Shown: positions 18,872 through 30,349, counted from the stretch's first letter. The stretch is 57,249 nt of DNA from Oscillospiraceae bacterium (GCA_017512485.1 JAFWGE010000032.1:100721-157969); one strand, 5' to 3'. Program-made: numbers and translations. Notes: a model not told the origin generated them from the letters alone.

Positions 18872-19747
18872 TTATCGGTTTTTATCTGATCCGGACGAAG
18901 ATATTTTTAGTTTTCGAAGCGCTTCGATGACCGCCTCAAAATCATCGTCCCCGTAGTATTCCATTTCGACGCGCCCTGCTTTTTCTCCGTAAACTATCCT
19001 GACCTTTCTTCCCAGCGCGGAGGTCAGTTCCTCTTCTATCGGAGCAATATAGTCGGCAGTATAAGAGGGACGTATCCTTTTCTTCGGTTTTGAAGACAAA
19101 TGTTTACTTATCCGTTCTGTCTGTCTGACTGACAGTCCGTCATTTATAACTTTCTGAGCAGCCGTCAGCATTTCGTCTTCATCTTCTATCTGCATTAGAG
19201 CCCTGGCATGTCCGCTGGTCAGACTGCCATTCTCCAGCATATCCTTTATCGGATCCGGTAATGACAGCAGTCTTATGGCATTTGCGACAGCCGGCCTGGA
19301 TACTCCGACTCTCTTTGCCAATTCTTCCTGTGTCATACCATAATTTGTTACCAGCGCACGATATCCTTCGGCCTCTTCCAGCGGATTAAGATCTTCTCTC
19401 TGCAGGTTTTCGATAAGCGCCAGCTCCATAGACTTTTTATCATCTGCCTCGATTATCAAAACAGGGACTTCGGTAAGGCCTGCCATCCTGGCTGCCCTCC
19501 ACCGTCTTTCGCCCATTATTATCTGATAGTATCCGTCTTCAACAGCTCTCACTGTCAGGGGTTGAAGGACTCCATGCTGCCGTATGCTGTCGGACAGGTT
19601 TTCTAATGACGTCTTCTCAAAGATCCTTCTCGGCTGATCTGTGCGCGGCTCTATCTTTGTGATGGGAAGAATGGAAATAGATTCATTTTCCTCTTCCTGT
19701 CCCAAAATTGCGCCGAGACCGCGTCCCAATCCTTTCTCTGCAGTCAA
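18872..19747 (-). CDS. parB: Chromosome partitioning protein ParB (Spo0J)
   Basis: CTP-dependent DNA clamp that loads at parS and organises the origin. 291 residues. The start [12 protein letters not shown] is the conserved ParA-interacting N terminus. The CTP-binding box has [12 protein letters not shown] and [14 protein letters not shown]; the helix-turn-helix that reads parS is [22 protein letters not shown]; the C-terminal dimerisation domain follows. The start is a TTG at 19747 with AAAGGAG eight bases upstream. It is 14 bases from parA. Its targets are visible: two perfect parS sites upstream of parA. Confidence 0.97.
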   Translation of the reverse strand: MTAEKGLGRGLGAILGQEEENESISILPITKIEPRTDQPRRIFEKTSLENLSDSIRQHGVLQPLTVRAVEDGYYQIIMGERRWRAARMAGLTEVPVLIIEADDKKSMELALIENLQREDLNPLEEAEGYRALVTNYGMTQEELAKRVGVSRPAVANAIRLLSLPDPIKDMLENGSLTSGHARALMQIEDEDEMLTAAQKVINDGLSVRQTERISKHLSSKPKKRIRPSYTADYIAPIEEELTSALGRKVRIVYGEKAGRVEMEYYGDDDFEAVIEALRKLKISSSGSDKNR

Positions 19748-19761
19748 TTCCCGAACTCCTT

Positions 19762-20514
19762 TCAGTTGGAGGCCAATACTTCCTCTGTAAATGCCATATA
19801 TGCCTTTGCGCCCTTTGATTTGCTGTCATACCGGAAAATGTCCATTCCGTGGCTTGGTGCTTCGGAAAGTCGTATGTTCTTTGGGATATGCGCCTTATAA
19901 ACTCTGTCTCCAAAGTATTCCCTGATTTCGTTGGTGACCTGCATGGTCAGTCTTGGCCTCCAATCCACCATTGTGAGCAAAACACCCTCTATGTACAGCT
20001 CCGGATTTAGCGTTTTCTTTATGAACCTGAGCTCTTTTAAGAAGTCCCCGAGACCCTCCAGCGCAAAATACTCGCATTGGAAAGGAATTATCACCGAATC
20101 CGCCGCACACAAGGCGTTCAGAGACAGCAGGCCAAACTGCGGGGGACAGTCTATAATAATAAAATCATACTTGTCATTTATCTCCATAAGGGCGTTTTTT
20201 AGCCTGTACTCGCGATCTTCTTCCGATACCAGCTCTATAGCGGCCCCTGTAAGAGCAGAATTCGCAGGCATAACGTCCCCGCTCCCGCTCGATTTTATTA
20301 TCTTATCGATGGAACAGCTGCCCAGTACCATATCATAAACGTTTGGCCTCTGTGATTTATCCACACCCATTGCCGAAGTCGCGTTTCCCTGGGGATCAAA
20401 GTCACAAAGTAAGACTCTTTTCCCTTTTAAAGACAGACCGGCTGTAAGATTTACGGCTGTTGTCGTTTTTCCGACTCCGCCTTTTTGATGGTACACAGCG
20501 ATGATCTTACCCAT
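19762..20514 (-). CDS. parA: Chromosome partitioning ATPase ParA (Soj)
   Basis: Deviant Walker ATPase that drives origin segregation and, in Bacillus, also tunes DnaA activity. About 250 residues. Deviant Walker A is HQKGGVGKTTTAVNL with the signature lysine; Walker A-prime/switch I includes CDFDPQGNATSAMG; Walker B is FIIIDCPPQFGLLS. Arg residues for DNA binding lie in the C-terminal part. I start at ATG 20514, which has GGAGGG seven bases upstream; a GTG four codons earlier (20526) contains that ribosome site and is unlikely. Promoter and two parS sites are directly upstream. Confidence 0.97.
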   Translation of the reverse strand: MGKIIAVYHQKGGVGKTTTAVNLTAGLSLKGKRVLLCDFDPQGNATSAMGVDKSQRPNVYDMVLGSCSIDKIIKSSGSGDVMPANSALTGAAIELVSEEDREYRLKNALMEINDKYDFIIIDCPPQFGLLSLNALCAADSVIIPFQCEYFALEGLGDFLKELRFIKKTLNPELYIEGVLLTMVDWRPRLTMQVTNEIREYFGDRVYKAHIPKNIRLSEAPSHGMDIFRYDSKSKGAKAYMAFTEEVLASN

Positions 20515-20544
20515 AATGCCCTCCACGCATGGTCATGCATATGT

Positions 20545-20572
20545 ATTATACCACTTGTATTGTCATTTTCAA
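20545..20572 (-). promoter_or_regulatory. Promoter of parA-parB-serS
   Basis: On the minus strand TTGAAA (20572-20567), a 16-base spacer, TATAAT (20550-20545). The nearer parS site begins 12 bases upstream of the -35 box, so ParB spreading or clamping could affect this promoter. Confidence 0.65.
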
Positions 20573-20583
20573 TGGTTTCTTTA

Positions 20584-20599
20584 TGTTTCACGTGAAACA
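20584..20599. promoter_or_regulatory. parS centromere-like site 1
   Basis: Sixteen-base palindrome TGTTTCACGTGAAACA, identical to the chromosomal parS consensus bound by ParB/Spo0J. Confidence 0.97.
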
Positions 20600-20641
20600 T
20601 TTCTGATACTTAAGCATAGTACTGTCACATGTGTCTACATG

Positions 20642-20657
20642 TGTTTCACGTGAAACA
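20642..20657. promoter_or_regulatory. parS centromere-like site 2
   Basis: Second exact TGTTTCACGTGAAACA, 58 bases from the first (start to start). The 361-base stretch 20527-20887 carries these two sites, the parA promoter and the rnhA terminator, and no gene. Confidence 0.97.
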
Positions 20658-20752
20658 CTTTTCTCTCGGTTGACGTTTACATTTTAATGTGCATATTGCA
20701 TGCCTTACTGCAACGCTATGTATTAATACCATTTTGTTATTTACCATAAACA

Positions 20753-20799
20753 AAGAATAGCCTTTTCTCACGGAATGTACCGCAGAAAAGGCTATTCTT
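20753..20799 (-). terminator. Terminator after gyrA-rnhA
   Basis: Sixteen-base perfect stem, 20753-20768 with 20784-20799, 15-base loop, followed on the minus strand by TTTGTTTATGG. It lies about 90 bases past the rnhA stop and separates the replication cluster from parA. Confidence 0.75.
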
Positions 20800-20887
20800 C
20801 ATCTTATCGTTCCCGGTTTCGTTTGTAATATCCCGGTTTTTGCCCGTATTAATATACCGATACTGCGCAGGTATACATTATACAGGA

Positions 20888-21355
20888 TTAATCGCCGAAC
20901 TTCCGGCTTTCTGACACTGCCAGGGCGTCACATCTGTTATTGCGATCGTTCTTATCGTGTCCTTTTAGCCAGCGAAAATCCACGCTTTCCTGGCACTGGC
21001 ACAGTTCCAATAGTCTTTGCCAAAGATCAGGATTCAAAGCAGGATCATTTTTCGTTCTTTTCCACCCGTTGTTCTTCCACCGTATCGCCCATCCCTTGGT
21101 CATGGCGTCCACCACGTAACGGGAATCTGAATAAACCGTAACAGAACATTTCTTTTTTAACTGTTCCAGTCCTCTGATCACGGCAGTGATTTCCATCCTG
21201 TTGTTTGTGGTATTTTCTTCGCCTCCGGAGAGTTCTTTTTCATGCTCTCCAAAAACCAGAACCGCTGCCCAGCCTCCCGGGCCGGGATTGCCGGAGCAGG
21301 CACCGTCCGTATAGATATCAACGTGGGGGAGAGGGTGATCATTCGTCCTGCTCAT
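20888..21355 (-). CDS. rnhA: Ribonuclease HI
   Basis: Endonuclease that cuts RNA in RNA-DNA hybrids, clearing R-loops and primers. 155 residues. The four carboxylates are present in order: Asp in [15 protein letters not shown], Glu in [10 protein letters not shown], Asp in [12 protein letters not shown] and Asp in NNRCDALA; the basic handle [14 protein letters not shown] is like E. coli RnhA, and GHDKNDRNN precedes the last motif. The ATG at 21355 overlaps the gyrA end by 17 bases, so it is translationally coupled with gyrA. Confidence 0.96.
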   Translation of the reverse strand: MSRTNDHPLPHVDIYTDGACSGNPGPGGWAAVLVFGEHEKELSGGEENTTNNRMEITAVIRGLEQLKKKCSVTVYSDSRYVVDAMTKGWAIRWKNNGWKRTKNDPALNPDLWQRLLELCQCQESVDFRWLKGHDKNDRNNRCDALAVSESRKFGD

Positions 21356-23837
21356 CGTCCTCGACCCTTGCGGTACATTCCATGGCTATTACGCGGAATC
21401 CTTCGGCCACTTTCATCACTCTTACACCCTGCACAGCCCTGCTGTAAATGTTGATATCCGAAGCCCTCATTCTTATTATGGTTCCGTCGTCGGATATGAG
21501 AAGTACGTCGTCGTCCTGATTTACAACACAAGCCGCAGCGACTTTTCCGGTCTTTTCTGTAATGTTATAGTTCTTAAGGCCGGCACCTCCACGGCTTTGA
21601 GGTTTTTTGCCGTCTGAATCGTTCCTCAGGTATTCTTCGACATAGGTCCTCTTCCCGAAGCCGTTTTCTGTGATCGTAAGCAGGGAAGTGCCGGGCTCCG
21701 CTACGGACGCGCCAACAACACAGTCTCCTTCGGAAAGTCTGATCCCTCTTACTCCTCCTGCGCCGCGGCCTGACGTCCGTACGTCGTTTTCGTTGAAGCA
21801 TATAGCCATACCGTCTTTTGAAGCCAGGATAATATTTTTGTTCCCATCCGTCTTCAATATGGAGATCAGTTCGTCTCCTTCCTCCAGGTCAAACGCTTTT
21901 ATCCCCATTCTGCGGGCGGAATACAAGGACGCAAGGTCCATTCTTTTAACTTCCCCACGGCGGGTGACCATTACGAGATAGTCTTCTTTGGAAAACTCCC
22001 TTACAGGGATCATTGCCGTAACGTTTTCCCCCGGTTCTGTAGGAATAATGTTGATAATATTTTTACCCTTCGCGCTCCTGCCTGCTTCCGGTATCATATA
22101 TCCTTTTACCCTGTACAATTTTCCATAATTTGTAAATAATAGCAGATAGTCGTGGGTCGATGCTATAAACAACGTCTGTACGTAATCCTCTTCCTTGGTG
22201 GTCATTGCGCGTATCCCTTTTCCTCCGCGGCCCTGGGCCCTGTACGTGTCTGCCTGGACCCTCTTGATATATCCCGCGCCGGTCAGAGTATATATACAGT
22301 CTGTCTCGTCGATGAGATCTTCAATATCTATTTCGTCTTCTATCTGTGTTATTTCCGTCCTTCTCTCGTCCGAATACTTCTCTTTGATCTCCGTAAGCTC
22401 GTCTACAAGGACGGATTTCAGCAGGTTTTCATCAGATAAGAGCCTGTCATAATATGCGATCTTTTCAATCAGCTCCCTGTATTCGTTCTCGATCTTCTCC
22501 CTCTCAAGGCCTTGCAGCCTGCGCAGCTGCAGTTCAAGGATAGCCTGTGCCTGGACGTCGGAAAGCGAGAAGCGTTCCATAAGGCGCTGTTTCGCATCGT
22601 CGTAGCTGCTCCTGATGATCCTGATGATCTCATCGATGTTGTCCACGGCTATACGCAGGCCCTCAAGTATGTGCGCGCGTTCTTTAGCTTTCCTTCTGTC
22701 ATACTCGGTCCGCCTGCGTATAACGTCTTCCTGGAAAGAGATGTACTCCTGCAGGATCTCTTTAAGGGTAAGGATCTTGGGCTGGGTCTGGTTATTTACA
22801 AGCGCCAGCATGACTATCGCGAAGGTTACCTGCATCTGTGTCGCGTCGTACAGCCGATTCAGGACTACCTGGGGGTTCGCGTCCTTCTTCAGCTCGATGA
22901 CGATGCGCATGCCCTCTCTGTCCGACTCGTCACGCAGACCGCTGATCCCGTCAATTTTCTTGTTTTTTACGTGTTCCGCAATGGACTCGACCAACCTTGA
23001 TTTGTTGACCTGATATGGGATCTCCGTAACAATTATCCTTGTACGGTCCTGGCCATACTCTTCCATTTCGGTCCTTGCCCTGAGCTTTATCCTCCCGCGC
23101 CCGGTGGCGTAAGCCGCTCTTATGCCGGCCTGACCCATTATTATACCGCGTGTCGGGAAATCAGGCCCCTTGATGTGTGTCATTATCTCGTCCAGGTCGG
23201 CGTCCGGGTTGTTGATGACACAGACGGCGGCGTCTATTACTTCCCCCATGTTGTGTGGAGGAATATTTGTCGCCATACCTACAGCGATGCCGGAGGAACC
23301 GTTGACAAGGAGGTTGGGGAATCTCGACGGGACGACTACCGGCTCTTTCATGCTTTCATCGAAATTGGGTATCCAGTCTACGGTCTCCTTCTCGATATCC
23401 CGTATCATCTCATTGGCCAGTTTGGCCATCCTGGCTTCGGTATACCTGTACGCGGCAGGGGGATCCCCGTCTACGGAACCGAAGTTGCCTTTGCCTTCTA
23501 CCAGCTTGTACCGCATGGAGAAGTCCTGCGCGAGCCTGACCAGCGCGTCATATACGCTCTGATCCCCGTGGGGATGATATTTCTTGAGTACGTCTCCAAC
23601 GGTGGCAACAGATTTGGAGAATTTTTTATCGGACGTGAGGCCGGCTTCATACATGGCGTAGAGTATCCTGCGGTGTACAGGCTTCAGTCCGTCTCTCACG
23701 TCAGGCAGGGCCCTGCCGACTATGACCGACATGGCGTAATCTATGTACGCCTTCTGCATATCCTCTTCAAGCGGCACATTTACTATTACCTGATTGGGAA
23801 AAGTGATATCTGCTGCCTGCGATTCCTTTTTTGCCAT
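21339..23837 (-). CDS. gyrA: DNA gyrase subunit A
   Basis: Breakage-reunion subunit of gyrase, which introduces negative supercoils. 832 residues. The winged-helix domain with [14 protein letters not shown] leads to the catalytic Tyr132 in [10 protein letters not shown]; the coiled-coil tower and the gyrase-specific GyrA box QGRGGKG precede six C-terminal beta-propeller blades with repeated VRGIRL, GVRVMKV type motifs. The GyrA box argues for gyrase, not topoisomerase IV. In the quinolone-binding helix [13 protein letters not shown], Gln93 replaces the Ser usually found (Ser83 of E. coli). ATG with GGAGTG upstream; 55 bases after gyrB. Confidence 0.98.
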   Translation of the reverse strand: MAKKESQAADITFPNQVIVNVPLEEDMQKAYIDYAMSVIVGRALPDVRDGLKPVHRRILYAMYEAGLTSDKKFSKSVATVGDVLKKYHPHGDQSVYDALVRLAQDFSMRYKLVEGKGNFGSVDGDPPAAYRYTEARMAKLANEMIRDIEKETVDWIPNFDESMKEPVVVPSRFPNLLVNGSSGIAVGMATNIPPHNMGEVIDAAVCVINNPDADLDEIMTHIKGPDFPTRGIIMGQAGIRAAYATGRGRIKLRARTEMEEYGQDRTRIIVTEIPYQVNKSRLVESIAEHVKNKKIDGISGLRDESDREGMRIVIELKKDANPQVVLNRLYDATQMQVTFAIVMLALVNNQTQPKILTLKEILQEYISFQEDVIRRRTEYDRRKAKERAHILEGLRIAVDNIDEIIRIIRSSYDDAKQRLMERFSLSDVQAQAILELQLRRLQGLEREKIENEYRELIEKIAYYDRLLSDENLLKSVLVDELTEIKEKYSDERRTEITQIEDEIDIEDLIDETDCIYTLTGAGYIKRVQADTYRAQGRGGKGIRAMTTKEEDYVQTLFIASTHDYLLLFTNYGKLYRVKGYMIPEAGRSAKGKNIINIIPTEPGENVTAMIPVREFSKEDYLVMVTRRGEVKRMDLASLYSARRMGIKAFDLEEGDELISILKTDGNKNIILASKDGMAICFNENDVRTSGRGAGGVRGIRLSEGDCVVGASVAEPGTSLLTITENGFGKRTYVEEYLRNDSDGKKPQSRGGAGLKNYNITEKTGKVAAACVVNQDDDVLLISDDGTIIRMRASDINIYSRAVQGVRVMKVAEGFRVIAMECTARVEDDEQDE

Positions 23838-23892
23838 ATATTTACACTCCGTATAATTGAAAAGTAAGGTTCCGGATTACCGGAAAATCGCG

Positions 23893-25824
<1,932 letters not shown>

Positions 25825-25923
25825 TTATTCGTTTCCTTTCAAGACAATTCGTGTATTTGCGGACGGTAAGGACCGCCTGCTGGTTTATATTCGCCAGGAC
25901 GCCCATGGGACAATAACTGCCTT

Positions 25924-26196
25924 TCAGGTATCCGATCGATCAAAAGTGCTGCTCATGGCCCGCTTTTGTAGTGTGGAAGAGGAGAGCTGGGATATGTACA
26001 CTTTTTTTCTGCCGCAATCGTCGCATACGACGAAGGATTTGGGAAGCTCATCACTTACATTTATTACCAGTTTGTTTTTTTCGCTTTCAGTAAGAAAAGT
26101 CCTGGTAATTTTGGACTGTGAGGTTATATCCAGATCGAAAATACCGACGATCGTTCTGGCCGGCACGACTTCCGACTGACCTAAATGAAGATACAT
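25924..26196 (-). CDS. remB: DUF370 / RemB-like regulator
   Basis: A 90-residue protein of the extracellular matrix regulator family (YaaB/RemB of Bacillus subtilis). It opens MYLHLGQSEVVPARTIVGIF and contains DLDITSQSKITRTFL, NVSDELPKSFVVCDD and VYISQLSSSTLQKR, all conserved in the family. RemA-type members bind DNA as large oligomers; the role of the recF-linked member is poorly known. Its place between recF and gyrB is the Bacillus arrangement. The ATG lies one base from the recF stop, so it is coupled to recF. The cysteines in CDDCGRKKV are notable but unexplained. Confidence 0.88.
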   Translation of the reverse strand: MYLHLGQSEVVPARTIVGIFDLDITSQSKITRTFLTESEKNKLVINVSDELPKSFVVCDDCGRKKVYISQLSSSTLQKRAMSSTFDRSDT

Positions 26197-26197
26197 A

Positions 26198-27310
26198 TCA
26201 TCCCTCTGTTATATTCCCGCCTTCAACGGACAGCGTTTTCCCCGCTATTAAGTCCCCTGACGGCGGTTTTTCTGTACAGGTTATAAAAACCTGTCCTTCT
26301 TCGATCCTGCTAAGGACGTAATCCCGTCTTTTCCGGTCCAGTTCGCTCAGTACGTCATCCAACAGAAGCACCGGGCAGACGCCTGTATCGGCTTTATACA
26401 TCTGTCTTTCTGCCAGCTTCATGGATAATACCGCCGTACGGGTCTGTCCCTGTGACCCATAGTTTTTTACCGGTTTTCCGGCGACCTTGATCTCGAGATC
26501 GTCCTTGTGTGGACCGGAAAGACAGGTACGGCTCTCTATCTCCGCTGTTTTTCTCATGAAATAGTGTTCTTCCAGAAGAGGGAAGAGCTCCTGCGGCGGC
26601 TTCAGAGGATCGGCTATTGTAGACACTGTTTTATATTCTATATCCAGAGTTTCCTGTTCCCCGGAGATCTGATTGTGTATCCTTCCCGCAAAAACGTTCA
26701 GTTTCTGCATATATGAAGCTCTGTAGCTTATAATAACGGACCCTATCTGGGCCATTCTGATACTGAAGTCATCCAGGGCGTCCAGGAGGGATGGTTTTTC
26801 ATCACGATCCCTGAGAATCCGCGTCTTATGCTCTAGCAGTTTCCTGTACTGTTTCAGCGCTTCCGAATAACCAGGCCGCAGCTGTTCTATGGCATAATCG
26901 ATAAATGCCCGCCTGGCTGCCGGACTGTCCTTTGCAAGGTACATATCTTCCGGGCAAAAGAGCACGGTTCCGAATTTTCCCGCAAGGGGAGAAAGGGTCT
27001 TTTGTTTTACCCCATTGATGAAGATCTGCTTTTTCGCCGGTGCGGAGAACAGCTTTGCTTCGATAACGGCAGGGTCCCCGTCACAGATGACGTTTCCTCT
27101 TATACACGCTTCACTGCAGTCGAACCTGATAACGACACTGTCTTTCCTCGATCGGAATGCTTTCCCGGTAGAGAGATACGATACAGCTTCTATAAGGTTA
27201 GTTTTTCCCTGACCGTTCAGCCCGTATATGATGTTTATGCCGCTGTCGAATTCTGCTTCCGCGAAAGAGTAATTTCTGAAATTGTAAAGCGAAATATCAT
27301 TTATCTGCAT
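26198..27310 (-). CDS. recF: DNA replication and repair protein RecF
   Basis: SMC-like ATPase that helps load RecA at gaps with RecO and RecR. About 370 residues. Walker A is IYGLNGQGKTNLIEAV; the family start MQINDISLYNFRNY is canonical; the ABC signature region is SGPHKDDLEI with GSQGQTRTAVLSMKLAE; Walker B is PVLLLDDVLSELD. I use ATG 27310; a TTG at 27319 overlapping the S4 gene stop is the alternative. It sits between the S4 protein and remB, tightly packed and probably coupled to both. Confidence 0.96.
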   Translation of the reverse strand: MQINDISLYNFRNYSFAEAEFDSGINIIYGLNGQGKTNLIEAVSYLSTGKAFRSRKDSVVIRFDCSEACIRGNVICDGDPAVIEAKLFSAPAKKQIFINGVKQKTLSPLAGKFGTVLFCPEDMYLAKDSPAARRAFIDYAIEQLRPGYSEALKQYRKLLEHKTRILRDRDEKPSLLDALDDFSIRMAQIGSVIISYRASYMQKLNVFAGRIHNQISGEQETLDIEYKTVSTIADPLKPPQELFPLLEEHYFMRKTAEIESRTCLSGPHKDDLEIKVAGKPVKNYGSQGQTRTAVLSMKLAERQMYKADTGVCPVLLLDDVLSELDRKRRDYVLSRIEEGQVFITCTEKPPSGDLIAGKTLSVEGGNITEG

Positions 27311-27315
27311 TTCCG

Positions 27316-27537
27316 TCAAACGACATGGATCTCTGTCTTCCTTTCAGGAATGATGACAGTATCCCCAGGGCGTACTTTTTTCCCTCTTTCCGTACAGACA
27401 TCGCCGTTTAAAAACACAAAACCTCCCTGGATGAGTATTTTGCTTTCTCCTCCGGTCTGTGTCGTTCCTGTATATTTCAAGAGGGATTCAAGCTTTATAA
27501 ATTCCGTTTCGATTTTTTCGTTAATTACTTTCATCAC
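27316..27537 (-). CDS. S4-domain RNA-binding protein, YaaA type
   Basis: A 73-residue protein made of a single S4 RNA-binding fold: [27 protein letters not shown] and [21 protein letters not shown] match the family found between dnaN and recF in Firmicutes. The function is not established; the S4 fold suggests ribosome or RNA binding. Starts are a GTG at 27537 or the ATG at 27534, only a few bases after the dnaN stop, so coupling to dnaN is likely. The stop overlaps the upstream TTG of recF. Confidence 0.9.
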   Translation of the reverse strand: MMKVINEKIETEFIKLESLLKYTGTTQTGGESKILIQGGFVFLNGDVCTERGKKVRPGDTVIIPERKTEIHVV

Positions 27538-27541
27538 TCAG

Positions 27542-28651
27542 TCACACGGTTTTCAGCCTTACGGGAAGGATCATGTACAGGAAATTCTCTTCCCCTTCTG
27601 CAGGGACTATGACTACCGGCGTAACGCTGGTGCCCACTTCGATCTTGAGGGTGTCGCAGTGAGCGGATTTGATGGCGTCCAGAAGATACTTGCTGTTGAA
27701 ACCGATCTCCGTATCCCCTGCGTCCGCATCCATTTCACATTCATCGTAAGCGGAGCCAATGGTAGTAAGAACTTTCATTTTAAGAGTCCTGTCGCTGAAA
27801 GTACATCTTATAGGATACGTTGTTTCGTCCGAGATGATAACGGATACCCTCTCCACAGCGGCTTTAAGGCTGTCCCTGTCGAACGTACAGACTGTCTTGT
27901 CCTTGCGCGGGATAGCGTTCTTATAATCCAGAAATTCTCCTTCGAGCAGACGGGAAATGAGGGTAACGTTCTCAAACTGGAAAACCACATGCTTGCTGCC
28001 CTGCCTCACCTCTATGACAGAATCTGTGTCGGAGGATATCCTGTCCACTTCTTTAAGGGCGCTCCCCGGAACGATAAAAGAGAACGCGGCGCCGCTGTTG
28101 TTCGTTACAGTATCCTTTCTTAGGGCTACCCTGTATCCGTCAAGCGCTACCACCGTAAGTGTGGAATCTTCTATTTCAAACAGCTCTCCTGTATAGACCG
28201 GTCTGGTCTCATTGTCGCTGGCAGAAAAGATCGTTTGTCCTATGAGCGCTTTTATCTTCCCCTCTTCTATAGAGAAGCTGTTTTTCATGTCGGTAACAGG
28301 CAGTTCGGGGTATTCCCCCGGATCCATGCCAACTATATTGAATTCCGAACTTTTACATTTCAGTTTTGTATTGAAATTCTCATCAGAGGATATGGTAATA
28401 AAATCATCCGGCATGGACCGGATTATGTCGGTAAAAGTCCTGGCGGAGAGAACGATCGCGCCTTTTTCAGGGATATCCGCGGATATTGCTGTCCTTATCC
28501 CCGTTTCCAGATTATACCCTGTCAGGAACAGCCCGTCTTTTGCTTCTATCAGTATGCCTTCCAGGGCGGGGATATTGCTCTTTTGAATAACTGCCCGCGA
28601 TGCCGTGACGGCGGCACTCAGAAGAAGTGCTTTTTCACATGAAAATTTCAT
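27542..28651 (-). CDS. dnaN: DNA polymerase III beta sliding clamp
   Basis: Ring-shaped processivity clamp of the replicase. 369 residues from the ATG at 28651, which has AAAGGAA upstream and gives the classic start MKFSCEKALLLSAAV; the open frame extends 44 codons further but that part lies in the AT-rich origin spacer. Three repeated clamp domains follow, with SNIPALEGILIEA near the start, GYRVALRKD in the middle and the C-terminal ILPVRL peptide-binding edge. It is downstream of dnaA across a 243-base spacer. Confidence 0.97.
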   Translation of the reverse strand: MKFSCEKALLLSAAVTASRAVIQKSNIPALEGILIEAKDGLFLTGYNLETGIRTAISADIPEKGAIVLSARTFTDIIRSMPDDFITISSDENFNTKLKCKSSEFNIVGMDPGEYPELPVTDMKNSFSIEEGKIKALIGQTIFSASDNETRPVYTGELFEIEDSTLTVVALDGYRVALRKDTVTNNSGAAFSFIVPGSALKEVDRISSDTDSVIEVRQGSKHVVFQFENVTLISRLLEGEFLDYKNAIPRKDKTVCTFDRDSLKAAVERVSVIISDETTYPIRCTFSDRTLKMKVLTTIGSAYDECEMDADAGDTEIGFNSKYLLDAIKSAHCDTLKIEVGTSVTPVVIVPAEGEENFLYMILPVRLKTV

Positions 28652-28670
28652 TTTCGGTTCCTTTCTCGGT

Positions 28671-28705
28671 ATATATTTTTGATATATAGATATATTTTTA
28701 ATTTT
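28671..28705. other. AT-rich tract, candidate DNA unwinding element
   Basis: Thirty-five bases with only two G/C, made of imperfect ATATATTTTT repeats, beside the degenerate DnaA boxes of the dnaA-dnaN spacer. Unwinding role inferred. Confidence 0.45.
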
Positions 28706-28795
28706 AGAAACAGTACGTCGTAGAAATGTTGATTGTGGATTAAGTGCCGAAATGCGCGCAGAATAAAGAAAACATTTCCACATAGGTATGTTGAT

Positions 28796-28836
28796 GATTT
28801 TTCCGTTTTATACACCTGTACCCGGACGGAAAAATC
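28796..28836. repeat. Inverted repeat in the dnaA-dnaN spacer
   Basis: GATTTTTCCGT (28796-28806) and its exact complement (28826-28836) around a 19-base loop. No U tract follows on the minus strand, so it is not an obvious terminator of dnaA. Confidence 0.6.
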
Positions 28837-28894
28837 GGAAAACGTGAGATCATGTTATTCCACGTGGAAAGGTTGATAATCATAAGGGACACGG

Positions 28895-30202
28895 TTAAAG
28901 TCTTGCTTTTATATTCTCGGTTATTTCATCGATTATCGTTTTGAATGAAGGGTCGGACAGGCGCTCTTCTATTTTCGATACCCCGTGGATTATTGTTGAG
29001 TGGTCCCTTCCAAGATATTTTCCTATATCGCCGTATGTATAACAGTTGCTCAAAGTACGCATCAGATACATGGATATCTGTCTGGCGAGAGCAAGTTCGG
29101 CGGTTTTTCTCTGCCCTTTGAGATCGGCCTCGGAAATGTTGTAATATCTGCATATTTCGTCCAGGATAAGTTTCGGGGAGGGGATCTCTTCCCCTTTGTC
29201 GTTTTTCATTTCGTCGACAGCCCGGACTATTGCGTCGCTGGCCATATCTTTGTCTCCGAGCTGTGTGTAAGCGTATATTTTCTTTATTGTTCCCTCAAGC
29301 TGGCGGACGTTGTTTGTTATGTTTTCTGAAATGTAGTTTATTTGTTTTTCTGTGAGGAACAGACCGAGGATCTCGGATTTTTTCTTGATTATGGCGGCGC
29401 GCATCTCATAGTCGGGTGGGTTGATCTGAACGATAAGTCCACCTTCAAATCGCGTTCTGAGGCGGTTTTCCAGTCTGGCCATATCGTTTGGGGGCCTGTC
29501 TGACGTGAGTACTATCTGTTTGTTGGATTCGTAAAGTGAGTTGAAGGTATGGAAAAATTCCTCCTGTGTGGCGTCTTTTCCCGCTATGAACTGTATGTCA
29601 TCCATCAGGAACAAGTCTACCCTTCGGTATTTCTCACGGAATTCCGCGTTTTTGCCGCTGCGGATGGCCGACACCAACTCGTTTGTAAATTCGTCGCCTT
29701 TCATATATATAATTTTGAAGTGGGGATATTTCTTTTTTACGGCGTTTGATATGGCGCAAAGCAGATGGGTCTTTCCAAGACCGGAATCCCCGTAAATGAA
29801 AAGAGGGTTATAAGCGCTGGCAGGCATATCCGCCACGGATGCGGCGGCAGCGTGAGCTATGCTGTTGGAATTGCCGACTATTTAATTCTCAAATGTAAAA
29901 TCGTTGAGCAGGGTGTTTTTTTGGCCGGTTTCCCTGGCAGGTGAGCCGGGATCATCCTTTTGACCTACGATGACCACTTCGAACTCTTCGGCAAATAGTT
30001 CGTTGAAGGAATCCCTGATCTTGTCTGTATATTTTGCTTCGATCGTTGCTCTTTTATAGTCGACGGGCGAATAGATAACAGCCCTGTTGCCGGCGATAGA
30101 TAACAGTTCAGTGTCGTTGAACCATGTGTTAATGGAAACGGACGTCAGTTTTGTCCTTAAGACGGCTTTTACCTGCATCCAAATATTGGTGTTGATATCC
30201 AT
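28895..30202 (-). pseudogene. dnaA: Chromosomal replication initiator DnaA, interrupted by one in-frame TAA
   Basis: Initiator ATPase that melts the origin. Read through, it is 435 codons. 30202-29882 codes for domain I and the linker (MDINTNIWMQVKAVL, INTWFNDTELL, ending NDFTFEN). Codon 107 is TAA (29884-29882). The same frame goes on as IVGNSNSIAHAAAASVADM, so the stop replaces the residue after FEN in the conserved FxFENFxVGxSN motif (usually Phe). Domain III has Walker A GDSGLGKTH, Walker B LFLMDDIQF and the arginine-finger region ENRLRTRFEGG; domain IV ends with the DnaA-box reader GRDHSTIIHG. No ribosome site lies near the restart codons at 29836 or after. Both pieces together form a complete, otherwise intact protein. 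The gene is essential in bacteria, hence a sequence error or suppression must be considered. Confidence 0.9.
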
Positions 30203-30321
30203 TTCATCCTGCCTTTTCTGTTTTATATCGTCTGCTGAGGCAAATCGGTCCGAAAGACTGTCCTAAAGTGTGTGTCCGCACCGTATGGGAATACGGACAG
30301 AATACAACCATCCATGCTGAT

Positions 30322-30349
30322 ATTATATCACAATTTGAGATTTTTGCAA
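30322..30349 (-). promoter_or_regulatory. Putative dnaA promoter
   Basis: On the minus strand TTGCAA (30349-30344), 16-base spacer, TATAAT (30327-30322), giving a leader of roughly 110 bases. The leader contains a small hairpin, CCGTAT-GGGA-ATACGG at 30281-30296. No consensus DnaA box was seen in 30203-30474. Confidence 0.55.

Larger units (their letters stand above)
28652..28894. other. dnaA-dnaN spacer, candidate replication origin element
   Basis: The spacer between dnaA and dnaN holds the second half of bipartite origins in Firmicutes. Here it contains an AT-only-like tract at 28671-28705 (two G in 35 bases), a near-consensus DnaA box TAATCCACA on the minus strand (28743-28735, one mismatch), ATTTCCACA at 28774-28782 (one mismatch to TTTTCCACA), an 11-bp hairpin (28796-28806 with 28826-28836) and the palindrome TTCCACGTGGAA (28858-28869). 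No exact TTATCCACA was found. Origin function is inferred from position and composition. Confidence 0.55.

Noticed and set aside
28858..28869. Third parS site TTCCACGTGGAA in the dnaA-dnaN spacer
   Set aside because: It keeps the CACGTG core but differs from the 16-base consensus at five positions, so it is listed only as a palindrome.
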